Shown piece after piece: positions 44,502 to 54,308 of a stretch of DNA of 64,000 nt. Under the pieces are notes generated by a model. That model was not told where the DNA came from. It saw only the letters and a program-made list of their open reading frames with translations, and ran no database searches. Position 1 is the stretch's first letter. Each line of letters begins with the position of its first letter. The stretch spans positions 397,237-461,236 of the forward strand of contig NZ_FWYB01000002.1 in NCBI RefSeq assembly GCF_900176505.1. Reading direction: 5' to 3'. Made by a program: the position numbers and the translations under genes. The DNA is from Pedobacter nyackensis. GTDB taxonomy: Bacteria > Bacteroidota > Bacteroidia > Sphingobacteriales > Sphingobacteriaceae.

Positions 44502-45725
44502 TTAATTTTTTAAAGCTAATTGGTTTGTTTTAACTGCTGCAGTATCAGCAACTGCATCTACAGGAGCAGGAGCTACCGGAGTTACAGGAAGGTTAAATTC
44601 CTTTCTTAAATCATCAGTTAAATATGTTGGTTGCTCTTTTAACCAAGCCTCATACTCAGCGATAGAAACAACTTTAACTTCTTTCTGCATTTTATAATGA
44701 CCGTCTCCGCAGATCTTGTTACATAAGAACAAATATTTGAAAGTCGGGTCATTTGTTTTAGCCTTCATCTCTTCAGTAGTGATTGTAGGCGTAAACTCAA
44801 AATAAGAAGTCATACCCGGTACAGTATTCAACTGAACTCTGAAGTGTGGCATAAAAAAACTATGGATCACATCTTTACTGTTCAGGATCAAACGTACTGG
44901 TTTATTTACAGGGATAACCATTTCATCAGCTGACTGATCATCCAAAGTATTTTTATCTTTAAAATCGATACCTAATGCGTTGATAGAGTTGATCAGTTTG
45001 AAGTTCTTAGTACCTACTACACCATCAGCACCTGCATAACGAATAGCCCATGCAAACTGAGATGAAGTTACCTCAATGCTGATAGGCTTGTTATTAGGAT
45101 CTTCTATCTTATAGAAAATTGATCTCCAGGTAAGGAAACCCATCAATACCAAAACGGTTAAAACCAACGCTGGAACGATTGTCCATACACGCTCGATGGT
45201 ATTGTTGTGCGGGTAGTAATATGCTTTTCTCTTGTTTGTATATTTGTAGTAATAAGCGAAACCAAATAAAAGAATGTGTGTAGCAATAAAAACTATGGTA
45301 GTAAGGATCAATGTAATGTTAAACATTTGATCGATCTTCTTACCGTGCTCAGATGCAGCCTCAGGTAAAATCATATTACCATGAACTGTATATTCCCAAT
45401 ACACACCATATAAACCTACAATAAGGAACAAGGCAAAAAGTACAGCGTTAACTGTATTCCAGTTGATACCTTTTGGTTTATCCTGAGCCTCACGGGTCAA
45501 TTCATATACCTTTAATGCTTTTCCTATTATTGCTATAAACAAGCAAAGTAGCAGGAAGGCCAGGGCATAAAATATTGCCGATTTATAAACCGGCCCCATA
45601 TCTACGGGCTTCTTAGCGGTCTCAGCGACTGCAGCCTGTGCAAAAGCACTGGTGTTTGCAAATGCAGTCATAATTACTGCTAGTGCCGCTATTGATTTGT
45701 TACTTATAAATTTTCTTAAACTCAT
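44502..45725 (-). CDS. ctaC: Cytochrome c oxidase subunit II with extended N-terminus
   Basis: The 407-residue protein is longer than usual (about 250-350). A signal peptide (ending NTSAFAQ) is followed by about four membrane segments before the CuA domain, two more than the classic hairpin. The CuA ligands are present: His in DVIHSFFMPHF, and CNKICGDGHYKMQ with two Cys, His and Met. There is no fused cytochrome c domain, so electrons must come from a separate cytochrome, probably within the adjacent Alternative Complex III. Confidence 0.95.
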   Translation of the reverse strand: MSLRKFISNKSIAALAVIMTAFANTSAFAQAAVAETAKKPVDMGPVYKSAIFYALAFLLLCLFIAIIGKALKVYELTREAQDKPKGINWNTVNAVLFALFLIVGLYGVYWEYTVHGNMILPEAASEHGKKIDQMFNITLILTTIVFIATHILLFGFAYYYKYTNKRKAYYYPHNNTIERVWTIVPALVLTVLVLMGFLTWRSIFYKIEDPNNKPISIEVTSSQFAWAIRYAGADGVVGTKNFKLINSINALGIDFKDKNTLDDQSADEMVIPVNKPVRLILNSKDVIHSFFMPHFRVQLNTVPGMTSYFEFTPTITTEEMKAKTNDPTFKYLFLCNKICGDGHYKMQKEVKVVSIAEYEAWLKEQPTYLTDDLRKEFNLPVTPVAPAPVDAVADTAAVKTNQLALKN

Positions 45726-45794
45726 TTCCTTAAAAGTAGTAACGCTGTACTTCTATTATACTATTATTTTATTATACGCTTTATTGATCACCTA

Positions 45795-47009
45795 TTACAA
45801 GTGGTGATTCAAACTTTCTTGTAAAAACGGATGATTTTTAGGGATTAAAGGTTTCTTACTTAACGTATTTAAAACCGTAAAAGTAAATAATCCTACAAAA
45901 CCTACTGCAATACCTATCTCAATAAAACCAAATGCATGGTGTTCTTCAACGGTACCTGGCATAATCATTTGGTAATAATCTACCCAGTGTCCACATAAAA
46001 CAACTATCGACACTGCCAGTAAAATGTTTTCATGTCTCTTGTTATCTCTGTCCATTAACAGCAATACAGGGGCTAAGAAGTTCAATACAAGGTTCAGGTA
46101 AAACCAGAACTCATAGTGCTCAAATCTCTTGTAGAAGTATACAGTCTCTTCCGGCATGTTTGCATAGTAGATCAAAAGGAACTGACAGAACCATACATAA
46201 GTCCAGAAAATAGAGAATCCGAAGATAAACTGTCCTAAGTTATGCAAGTGACTGTTATTTACCCAGCTCATGTAACCTGCTTTTCTTAACAGGATCAGAA
46301 TGATAGCTATAGTAGCCAAACTGCTTACCCACATTGCGGCAAAGTTATACCAGCCAAACATAGTTGAGAACCAGTGTGCTTCTAATGACATCACGGTATC
46401 AAAAGCAAAGATAGGTGTAGTAAATCCGTAGATTACAAGGAAGATACATGAATATTTAAAGCTCTTTCTGTAAGAGTTTAAACCACCTTCTAAATCTTCA
46501 TTGTTCGATAATTTAGCCAGATACATAGCAAAAAAGCTATAGATCGCTAAAAAGACAACCTGACGTCCCATAAAGAATGGAACATTAAGGAATGCCGACT
46601 TACCGTCGATTAATTTATCATAGTTAGCACTGCTGGGATCAGTTAATCCATCAGCGTGCCAGTGGTGATACAAATTGTGAGTATATAAACCTGCGCCCAT
46701 TACTATAAGCAAGATGATCACTGCGATAGGCAACACTTTAGCCATAGCCTCAGGCACCCTTAATATTGAAGCAGACCAACCAGCCTGTGCTACAAATTGA
46801 ACAGCAAGAAAGAAAGCTCCAGACATGCAAACACATGCGAAGTAATAAGCCATCAGCAACAAGTTTGCAAAAGTACGCTCATGAAGCGCCTCTGCTGAAA
46901 AACCATAACCTATAGCCGCTATACCTATTACAATAGCGATTATGCTTAAAGTTTTAGCTTTACCTGTAAACTCAAACTGCTCAGTAAAATTATAATTGTG
47001 AGTTCCCAT
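45795..47009 (-). CDS. actF: Alternative Complex III subunit ActF
   Basis: A 404-residue integral membrane protein with about ten helices and no cofactor motifs. Its stretches LMAYYFACVCMSGAFFLAVQ and EAHWFSTMFGWYNFAAMWVS are typical of ActF, an NrfD-like quinol-interacting relative of ActC. In Rhodothermus ActF pairs with ActC in the membrane core. It follows actE by ten bases. Confidence 0.94.
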   Translation of the reverse strand: MGTHNYNFTEQFEFTGKAKTLSIIAIVIGIAAIGYGFSAEALHERTFANLLLMAYYFACVCMSGAFFLAVQFVAQAGWSASILRVPEAMAKVLPIAVIILLIVMGAGLYTHNLYHHWHADGLTDPSSANYDKLIDGKSAFLNVPFFMGRQVVFLAIYSFFAMYLAKLSNNEDLEGGLNSYRKSFKYSCIFLVIYGFTTPIFAFDTVMSLEAHWFSTMFGWYNFAAMWVSSLATIAIILILLRKAGYMSWVNNSHLHNLGQFIFGFSIFWTYVWFCQFLLIYYANMPEETVYFYKRFEHYEFWFYLNLVLNFLAPVLLLMDRDNKRHENILLAVSIVVLCGHWVDYYQMIMPGTVEEHHAFGFIEIGIAVGFVGLFTFTVLNTLSKKPLIPKNHPFLQESLNHHL

Positions 47010-47019
47010 TTATATTTTT

Positions 47020-47604
47020 CTATTGTATTTTTTGTAATTGTTGAACATACATCACTACTTTCCATCTTTCTTCAGGAGATAGCTGAGAGGCATGTGATCC
47101 CATATTATTTAAACCATACATAATTGTATGATAAATTTTTCCCGCTGTTAAATCTTTCATTGCGCCACCACGGGAAGAAGTTGCATCACCATGGTATGAA
47201 GGAATACCACTCACCTTTTCAATCTTAACAAGGTGACCTTGTCCATCTCCTTTTTCACCATGACATGGAGCACAAAATACAGTGAAATAATGTTTACCAG
47301 ATACAAGGTTTGCTTCAGTTAAAGCAAGTGGATTTACTAAACCAGCGCTAGCTGCTTCATAACCCTCTTTTGTATTTGGGTAATCATATTTATCAAACCC
47401 TACCGGAGTGGTATGCGGCGGAGGAGTTTGTGCCGTTTGGCCGTTTGCAAAATTCTTGTTCGGCTGATCCGGATTGTATCCTAGTGGATCATACATATTC
47501 CTGGCGTATTCTAAACCTGTACTTCTTTTGTCTTTACACGCTGAAAATACAACAGCACTTGCAAGGATACAAAACGAGGCTAAAACTACTCTACTCTTAT
47601 TCAT
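47020..47604 (-). CDS. actE: Alternative Complex III subunit ActE, monoheme cytochrome c lipoprotein
   Basis: I choose the ATG at 47604 (MNKSRVV), not the in-frame one at 47625: AGGAAG lies about 11 bases upstream of it, and the lipoprotein signal (CILASAVVFSAC) begins at the right distance. The result is 194 residues. One heme site, CAPCHGEKGDG, and an axial Met region near NNMGSHAS are present. ActE passes electrons from ActA to the oxidase. The start overlaps the actD stop by eight bases, so translation is probably coupled. Confidence 0.93.
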   Translation of the reverse strand: MNKSRVVLASFCILASAVVFSACKDKRSTGLEYARNMYDPLGYNPDQPNKNFANGQTAQTPPPHTTPVGFDKYDYPNTKEGYEAASAGLVNPLALTEANLVSGKHYFTVFCAPCHGEKGDGQGHLVKIEKVSGIPSYHGDATSSRGGAMKDLTAGKIYHTIMYGLNNMGSHASQLSPEERWKVVMYVQQLQKIQ

Positions 47605-48133
47605 AGCTAATATACTTCCTTTCATTATGCTTTACTTCCAAAGCACCAGCTTCCTTTAATAAATCGTCAATCTTACTGTGGTCAGTATTTTCTTTTGCAT
47701 CAATTGCAATAATAAATCGATCATCTGTCGCTCTTAAGTCCATTACTCTTGGCGCTCTGCCAGGGAATAAGTGACTTGATGCATAGTAAGAACCTACTAA
47801 ACCAAAAGCACAAAACAAAATGGTCAACTCAAAAGTAATTGGGATAAAATCCGGTAAAGCAAAGTGTGGCTTACCACCGATATTTATAGGCCAATCGTAA
47901 GCAGCTGCAAAATATACAAATGTTAACATGGTACATGTTCCTGTGATTCCAAAAAAGAACGCAGCAATATCTAACCTTGAACGCTTAACCCCTAACTTAG
48001 CCTCTATTCCGTGAATAGGCATTGGTGTGTAAACATCATGTATCTTAATGTTGTTTTCCTGCAATTTATCGATGCCATGCATCATTTCATCAGGATCACC
48101 AAAACTGCCTAAAATATATTTGATATTATTCAT
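47597..48133 (-). CDS. actD: Alternative Complex III subunit ActD (DUF3341)
   Basis: A 178-residue protein with a cytoplasmic N-terminal domain (ILGSFGDPDEMMHGIDKL, VYTPMPIHGIEAKLGVKRS), two membrane helices (about 58-80 and 98-118), and a C-terminal ferredoxin-like tail. This is the DUF3341/ActD layout. It contains no cofactor. It follows actC by two bases. Confidence 0.95.
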   Translation of the reverse strand: MNNIKYILGSFGDPDEMMHGIDKLQENNIKIHDVYTPMPIHGIEAKLGVKRSRLDIAAFFFGITGTCTMLTFVYFAAAYDWPINIGGKPHFALPDFIPITFELTILFCAFGLVGSYYASSHLFPGRAPRVMDLRATDDRFIIAIDAKENTDHSKIDDLLKEAGALEVKHNERKYISYE

Positions 48134-48135
48134 TG

Positions 48136-49608
48136 TTATATTTTTGCGTATTCTTCTTGTTTAACACTATCAAATTTCTCTAAAGACTCCACGTATTCTG
48201 AAACGTGTATCTGATCCAAATGACCTTCTTTAATCTGCTTAAGTTTAGCCTGCTCACTTGCGCTTTTCAGCAACAATTTAACCTCTGCTATTGCAATTGA
48301 AGGTAATACCCTTAAGAACAATAAGAACAAAGTAAAGAACAAACCAATCGATCCAACGAATACACTCACATCAACCCAAGATGGATAGAACATCGCCCAA
48401 CTTGAAGGAATATAATCACGGTGTAATGAAGTTACGATAATTACGAAACGCTCAAACCACATACCGATGTTTACTACGATAGATAAGATCCAGGTAAAAG
48501 GGATGCTCGTACGGATCTTTTTAAACCACAACAACTGCGGAGAAATCACGTTACAAGTCATCATCATCCAGTATGCCCACCAGTAAGGACCGGTTGAACG
48601 GTTGATAAAGGCATATTGCTCATATTCAGAACCTGAATACCATGCAATGAAGAACTCAGTAATATAAGCTACACCTACAATAGATCCTGTTAAGATGATG
48701 ATCTTATTCATCGACTCAATGTGGAACATGGTGATGTAGTTCTCAAGACCTAATACTTTACGTGCAACCAATAATAAGGTTAACACCATCGCAAATCCTG
48801 AGAAGATCGCCCCAGCCACGAAATATGGAGGGAAGATCGTAGTGTGCCATCCCGGAATTACCGAGGTAGCAAAGTCCATGGATACAATCGTATGTACCGA
48901 AAGTACCAGTGGTGTAGATATACCAGCCAAAATGATTGATACAGCCTCAAAACGTTGCCATGTTTTCACATTTCCTGCCCATCCGAACGAAAGGATAGAA
49001 TAGATTCTACGTTTCACACCTGTTGCACGGTCACGGATAGTCGCGATATCAGGCAATAAACCTGTATACCAGAATAATAGTGATACCGAGAAGTAAGTAG
49101 AGATCGCAAACATATCCCAAACCAGCGGTGAGTTAAAGTTTACCCATAATGAACCAAACTGATTCGGTAATGGAAGCACCCAGTAAGCTAACCATGGTCT
49201 ACCCATGTGAGATACTACATACGTTGCCGCACAAATAACGGCAAAAATTGTCATTGCCTCTGCCGAGCGGTTAATGGAGTTACGCCAGTTCTGACGGAAG
49301 AGTAAAAGTACTGCAGAAATCAACGTTCCTGCGTGACCAATACCTACCCACCATACGAAACCGGTGATATCCCATGCCCATCCAACTGTTTTATTTAATC
49401 CCCAAGCACCGATACCAAACCAGAAGGTGTAACTTACTGCTACTACCCATAGTAAAGCTCCGCACAGTGCGACGATAAATCCTATCCACCATGCCCTGTT
49501 TGGCTTGTTCTCAACCGGCATTAAAATATCATCCGTAATCTTTGCATACGTGATATCTGTACCGGTGATAAGTGGTTCTCTTAATATTGATTCGTTATGT
49601 CCTGACAT
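48136..49608 (-). CDS. actC: Alternative Complex III subunit ActC (NrfD/PsrC-like)
   Basis: A 490-residue membrane protein with about ten helices: TVGWAWDITGFVWWVGIGHA, TIFAVICAATYVVSHMGRPW, HTIVSMDFATSVIPGWHTTI, FPPYFVAGAIFSGFAMVLTL. These match the quinol-binding NrfD-like subunit of Alternative Complex III. It lies 33 bases after actB. It supplies the quinol oxidation site and electrons to the ActB iron-sulfur chain. Confidence 0.96.
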   Translation of the reverse strand: MSGHNESILREPLITGTDITYAKITDDILMPVENKPNRAWWIGFIVALCGALLWVVAVSYTFWFGIGAWGLNKTVGWAWDITGFVWWVGIGHAGTLISAVLLLFRQNWRNSINRSAEAMTIFAVICAATYVVSHMGRPWLAYWVLPLPNQFGSLWVNFNSPLVWDMFAISTYFSVSLLFWYTGLLPDIATIRDRATGVKRRIYSILSFGWAGNVKTWQRFEAVSIILAGISTPLVLSVHTIVSMDFATSVIPGWHTTIFPPYFVAGAIFSGFAMVLTLLLVARKVLGLENYITMFHIESMNKIIILTGSIVGVAYITEFFIAWYSGSEYEQYAFINRSTGPYWWAYWMMMTCNVISPQLLWFKKIRTSIPFTWILSIVVNIGMWFERFVIIVTSLHRDYIPSSWAMFYPSWVDVSVFVGSIGLFFTLFLLFLRVLPSIAIAEVKLLLKSASEQAKLKQIKEGHLDQIHVSEYVESLEKFDSVKQEEYAKI

Positions 49609-49641
49609 AATTTATATTTCTTTTAATATCAGCTTACGCAA

Positions 49642-52600
49642 TTACGCTTGTACTGTTGTATCTGTATTTCTAATTTTCGTCATGTAACCTATACCCGGTT
49701 GTACGTTAATTTCCTCCAAAACATAGTAAATACGCTCACTACGTAATGCTTTAGAAACTTCTGATTCCGGATCATTGGCATCACCAAAGATGATGGCATT
49801 TGCAGAACAAGCTTGCTGACAAGCCATTTTGATATCGCCATCTTTCAACGGACGTTTTTCAATTTTAGCTTGTAATTTACCTGCCTGGATACGTTGAATA
49901 CACATCGAGCATTTTTCCATCACACCTCTTGAACGGGTAGTTACATCAGGGTTAAGTACCAACTGAGTAAATTCGTTGTTCAGGTAGTTGTCAAAACGCG
50001 AATCATTCCAGTAGTTGAACCAGTTGAAACGACGTACTTTATATGGACAGTTGTTTGCACAGTAACGTGTACCTACGCAACGGTTATAAGCCATGTGGTT
50101 TAAGCCGTCAGATGAGTGTACTGTTGCCAATACCGGACAAACCGTCTCACATGGAGCGTGATCACAATGCTGACAAAGCATTGGTTGGTGAACAACCGAT
50201 ACATTATCCATCTGCTCTAGATGAGCTATTTCTTTCTCTTTAGTTACAGAGTTGATACCATTACTATGGCCATGAGCACCATGATCTGCATGCGCATCAG
50301 CCTCAACATTAAAGCTATAGTAACGGTCGATACGTAACCAGTGCATCTCTCTGCGCTTGCGTACTTCTTCTTTACCTACAACTGGAATGTTGTTTTCTAC
50401 GTTACAGGCAACGATACAAGAACCACAACCAGTACAAGCATTCAAATCGATTGCCATAACCCAGTTGTTACCTGGTTTCTCAAACTTATCCCATAAATCG
50501 TAAGTTTTATGCTTAGCATGGTCATTTCCAGAACCAGCTGCCGGATTCTTTTGGTAAGCGGCAAAAGTAGCCTCACGAATCACATTTCTACCTTCAAAAG
50601 AGTGGTGTGTTTGTGTTTGAGCAAGTTCTTCTCTTCCACCGGTAGCAGTTAACTGAACCGTTGTAGCATATTTTAAAGTACCGTTAGTAAAGCTTACAAA
50701 TGGATAAGCATTTTTACCAACATTATCACCTGCTTTACCAGCTTTAGTACGACCGTAACCTAAGGCGATAGATACTGTTCCTTGTGCCTGTCCAGGTTGG
50801 ATTAACACAGGAAGCTCAACAGTATAACCGTTAGCCGCTTTTACAGAAACAATATCAAATTCTTTAAATCCTAATTTCTCAGCATACTTAGGTGCGATAG
50901 CAACAAAGTTATCCCAGGTTACTTTCGAAACCGGATCAGGAAGCTCTTGCAGGAATGCATTGTTCGCATATCTACCATCACGCATCGCAGCACTTTCGTA
51001 AACCTGAAGCTCGATATCTTTTGCTAAAGCTTTGCTGCTGTTTAATACAGAAGGAACAACAGAAGCTAATGAAAGACCGAAAGTATAAGTTCCGGCAGGT
51101 TTCGCTGCATTCGCAACTACACCTTTTTGCAATACTTCTTTCCAGTTAGAACCTACTGCAGGTAATATATTTTTCTCCCAGTTGTTACGCACATACTGGT
51201 AGTATTCTTTAACAGCATTATCAGACCAGATCAATAAACTCTCCTCTGCCTGACGTGAGTTAAACACAGGGTTGATTGTTGGCTGAATAATAGAGTAAAC
51301 ACCTTCGTATGAGCTTGCATCTCCCCACGACTCTAAATAGTTGTGGTTGATTGCAATTACATCACATAAAGAAGAAGTTTCATCCTTACGATCTGAGAAT
51401 GACACTTTCAAGGCAACTTTCGCTAAAGCATCAGTAAAGGCTTTCGCATTAGCTACATCATAAGCAGGATTGCTATTCAGGAAGAAAACAGCAGCAACTT
51501 CGCCTCTGTTCATTTCATTGATCAATTCTGCAAACTCAGCATCATTACCAGCATAACGCTTGCAAGGATTATCTAAATCGATAGTAGTACCATAACTACC
51601 GATAGCAGAGTTAATGGCATTTACCAGGATTTGAGTAGAAACATCATTTGAACCAGAAACTACAAGCGCTTTACCTTTATTCTGTAAAAGCTCTTTACCA
51701 ACCAATTTCAATGCTTTATCAGCAGTAACGTTATTAGGTAATGCAGCACCAGCTAAATTAGCACCTGTAATGGCATTATATAAGGCAATTAATGCAGGAC
51801 CTTCTTCCGATAATTTTACCGGAACACGGGTATCAGCATTTGTACCTGTTAAGCTCATGCCTGCCTCAAACTGGAAGTGGCGGGACATTTTGCCGTTTTT
51901 CAAAGATTTGTGATCTCTGTTAGATACATATTGAGCAGTAAACTCCTCACCGCTAATCCAGGTACCTAAGAAATCAGCACCGAAACTAACAATCAGGTCT
52001 GCTTTATCAAAATTGTATTTAGGAACAACAGCTTTACCAAAGCTATTCTCATTCGCTTTAATAATACCTGTATAAGAAATAGCATCGTATTGTACATGCT
52101 TTGCATTAGGATAAGCTACAGCGAAGTCAGCAATAACTGCTTTTGTCGACGGACTGCTTACAGAAGAAGAAACCACGCGGATTTTCTTTCCTGAAGCCTG
52201 AGCCTTATTCAACTCACCTTTTACAAACTCATCCACCTTTGCCCAGGTAGTTTCGTTTTCTTTTAATACAGGTGACTTTAATTTAGATACATCATACAAA
52301 TCAAGTACCGAAGCCTGTGCTTGCGCATCAGTACCACGGTTAAACATACCTCCATTTGTATTTACCTCAATCTTAATTGGCCTACCTTCTCTGGTTTTAA
52401 CCAAAACAGGCTGACCATTAAAACTTGAAACATAATAGTTCGGGATACCCGGAACAACCTCTTCAGGTTTAATTACATAAGGAATTGCCTTATGAACAGG
52501 GGCAGTCTGACAAGCCGCAAGCGTCACCGCACCTAATCCAAAGCCCAGGGCCTTTAAAAAGTCACGGCGCGGAGTTACGGTACTTAACCCTGCTTCATTT

Positions 52601-52713
52601 AAAACATCTTCTATTGGAAGTGGCTCAGCAAATTCGTTCTTGTTGTTTTCAACAAAATCCGGAGTGTTGTTATACTCTTCTAAGCCTTTCCAGTATTTTT
52701 TATTGCTTTCCAT
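49642..52713 (-). CDS. actB: Alternative Complex III subunit ActB (molybdopterin-like plus Fe-S domains)
   Basis: A 1,023-residue protein with a Tat-variant signal (TPRRDFLKALGFGLGAVTLA, then AC lipobox). Residues about 60-720 form a molybdopterin-oxidoreductase-like domain that in this family has lost the cofactor. Residues about 750-1,000 form a ferredoxin-like domain with clusters CTGCGSCIVAC, CQHCDHAPCETVCP, CANNCP and CSMC...CQQAC, as expected for several [4Fe-4S] and one [3Fe-4S] centres. A His-rich insert (DAHADHGAHGHSNG) lies in the Fe-S region. It oxidises menaquinol with ActC. Confidence 0.96.
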   Translation of the reverse strand: MESNKKYWKGLEEYNNTPDFVENNKNEFAEPLPIEDVLNEAGLSTVTPRRDFLKALGFGLGAVTLAACQTAPVHKAIPYVIKPEEVVPGIPNYYVSSFNGQPVLVKTREGRPIKIEVNTNGGMFNRGTDAQAQASVLDLYDVSKLKSPVLKENETTWAKVDEFVKGELNKAQASGKKIRVVSSSVSSPSTKAVIADFAVAYPNAKHVQYDAISYTGIIKANENSFGKAVVPKYNFDKADLIVSFGADFLGTWISGEEFTAQYVSNRDHKSLKNGKMSRHFQFEAGMSLTGTNADTRVPVKLSEEGPALIALYNAITGANLAGAALPNNVTADKALKLVGKELLQNKGKALVVSGSNDVSTQILVNAINSAIGSYGTTIDLDNPCKRYAGNDAEFAELINEMNRGEVAAVFFLNSNPAYDVANAKAFTDALAKVALKVSFSDRKDETSSLCDVIAINHNYLESWGDASSYEGVYSIIQPTINPVFNSRQAEESLLIWSDNAVKEYYQYVRNNWEKNILPAVGSNWKEVLQKGVVANAAKPAGTYTFGLSLASVVPSVLNSSKALAKDIELQVYESAAMRDGRYANNAFLQELPDPVSKVTWDNFVAIAPKYAEKLGFKEFDIVSVKAANGYTVELPVLIQPGQAQGTVSIALGYGRTKAGKAGDNVGKNAYPFVSFTNGTLKYATTVQLTATGGREELAQTQTHHSFEGRNVIREATFAAYQKNPAAGSGNDHAKHKTYDLWDKFEKPGNNWVMAIDLNACTGCGSCIVACNVENNIPVVGKEEVRKRREMHWLRIDRYYSFNVEADAHADHGAHGHSNGINSVTKEKEIAHLEQMDNVSVVHQPMLCQHCDHAPCETVCPVLATVHSSDGLNHMAYNRCVGTRYCANNCPYKVRRFNWFNYWNDSRFDNYLNNEFTQLVLNPDVTTRSRGVMEKCSMCIQRIQAGKLQAKIEKRPLKDGDIKMACQQACSANAIIFGDANDPESEVSKALRSERIYYVLEEINVQPGIGYMTKIRNTDTTVQA

Positions 52714-52759
52714 TTAAGCTATATTACTGTTATCGAACGTTCTTTGTTATTAAACTCTA

Positions 52760-54055
52760 TTAATAGTGGCACTTACCACACTCTAATCCACCCAACAATG
52801 CAGGAGTGATTTTTTCGCCTTTTTTGATTTTCTCATGCGCTTCAATCACCTTAGTATAGAATGCATTGTCCTTACCTGAAATCTCAGCGTCTTTATGACA
52901 GTTGATACACCATTTCATGGTTAGTGGAGAATACTGATAAATTTCTTCCATTGTATCTACCGGACCGTGACATGCAAAACATACTGGCTCGTTAGGTTTT
53001 AAACCTTTCTCTTTTCTGATCGCTTCTTCACCAACTACAACGTGTTGTGAGTGGTTAAAGTAAGCGAAGTCAGGCAAGTTGTGTACACGCACCCACTCAA
53101 CAGGCTTCTCTTTCGACTTGTCGTAAGTAAGCGTGTTAGGATCGTAACCTATAGCTGTATAGATTTTTTGGATCTCCGGAGAAATCTCACCGTTGTATTT
53201 TTCAGTTGCCTGTACTGATTTGTGGCAGTTCATACAAACGTTAACCGATGGTATAGAAGCATTTTTAGATTTAAATGCTCCAGAGTGACAGTATTGACAG
53301 TCGATCTGATTCACGCCAGCGTGTAACTCGTGAGAGAACTTAATCGGTTGTACCGGTTGGTAACCTGTGTGAACACCTGTGTTCCACATACCCATCCATC
53401 CAAATGAACCTAAGGTTACAATCAGACATAGGATAAAGAAGAATACAAACTTCTTGTTTTTAAACATTCTACGTGTACCAGCTGCGAAAGAAAGACTTTC
53501 TTCCTCTACAACTTCAACACCTTGTTTCTTTAGGATCAAACGCTCCAACATTTTCACTGCACGGCCTAAAACAACCAATACAGCTATAGAGATCAGGATA
53601 ATTAATCCAATCCCTAATATGGAGAAAGATGAAACCTCGTCAGAACCCGCTCCTACCTTAGCAGTAGCGTCTTCAGCTTTCTTTGGCTCACCAGCTTTTG
53701 CGTAAGCGATGATGCTTTTAATCTGATCGTCAGTCAACGTTGGAAACGTCGTCATCTCCGCTGGAGAAAACTTCGCAGCTTCGATTGCTGTCTTATCACC
53801 GGCGTCAACTAATGACTTCCAGTTTTTTATCCATTTAATGGCAAAAGCTTCATCAAGCTCTGTCAGTTTAGGAGTTAATGCAGGCCCGGTACTGTTACGG
53901 TCTAATTGGTGACAAGAAGCACATTTATCCTTAAATAATTTTCTTCCCTCCACTACATCTTGCGCTTGTGTTGCAGAAACGATTAAAACAGATAGAGCCG
54001 TAAACATGAATGCCGACTTCCAAACTCTTCTAATGATCAATGAGATATCCCTCAT
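52760..54055 (-). CDS. actA: Alternative Complex III subunit ActA, fused to a monoheme cytochrome c
   Basis: The 431-residue protein carries six CxxCH sites. The first (CASCH, 45-49) lies in a separate N-terminal cytochrome c domain behind a signal peptide. Membrane helices at about 145-165 and 205-225 follow. The C-terminal half has CQYCH, CMNCH, CFACH, CINCH and CGKCH, the pentaheme ActA pattern. ActA passes electrons out of the complex. The extra domain is an N-terminal fusion compared with the pentaheme form of Rhodothermus. It is the first gene of the act operon. Confidence 0.95.
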   Translation of the reverse strand: MRDISLIIRRVWKSAFMFTALSVLIVSATQAQDVVEGRKLFKDKCASCHQLDRNSTGPALTPKLTELDEAFAIKWIKNWKSLVDAGDKTAIEAAKFSPAEMTTFPTLTDDQIKSIIAYAKAGEPKKAEDATAKVGAGSDEVSSFSILGIGLIILISIAVLVVLGRAVKMLERLILKKQGVEVVEEESLSFAAGTRRMFKNKKFVFFFILCLIVTLGSFGWMGMWNTGVHTGYQPVQPIKFSHELHAGVNQIDCQYCHSGAFKSKNASIPSVNVCMNCHKSVQATEKYNGEISPEIQKIYTAIGYDPNTLTYDKSKEKPVEWVRVHNLPDFAYFNHSQHVVVGEEAIRKEKGLKPNEPVCFACHGPVDTMEEIYQYSPLTMKWCINCHKDAEISGKDNAFYTKVIEAHEKIKKGEKITPALLGGLECGKCHY

Positions 54056-54136
54056 AATGAGTATTTTATGCTATTTTTTAAAAAACTTTATAACCGTAAT
54101 TGATGTTTAAACTCGCGTTCTTCACCAAAACGTCCA

Positions 54137-54170
54137 CAAAAGTAAAATTTATTAACGTACCAATGACAAA
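54137..54170 (-). promoter_or_regulatory. Candidate promoter of the act-cta operon
   Basis: On the minus strand a TTTG (54167-54170) is followed after 22 bases by TACTTTTG (54137-54144), close to the Bacteroidota -33/-7 consensus (TTTG, about 19-21 bases, TAnnTTTG). It lies about 82 bases upstream of the actA start and downstream of the preceding terminator. Confidence 0.5.
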
Positions 54171-54237
54171 GAAATGACAGTAAATACAATTTATAATCAA
54201 TCTAAATAATGTCATTTTGATGCTTTAAACAAAGAAA

Positions 54238-54266
54238 ATCACCAATTTTTGACAAAAATCGGTGAT
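54238..54266 (-). terminator. Terminator of the deoxyhypusine-synthase-like gene
   Basis: A 13-base stem with one G-U type mismatch (ATCACCGATTTTT and partner) and a three-base loop, followed on the minus strand by TTTTCTTTGTTT. It lies between the DHS-like gene and the actA promoter. Confidence 0.75.
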
Positions 54267-54308
54267 CCTCAAACGGCACCATATGATTACCGTATTTGCA
54301 ATTTTAAA

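Noticed and set aside
47605..47625. Upstream ATG for actE
   Set aside because: The ATG at 47604 has AGGAAG at a suitable distance and gives a proper lipoprotein signal.
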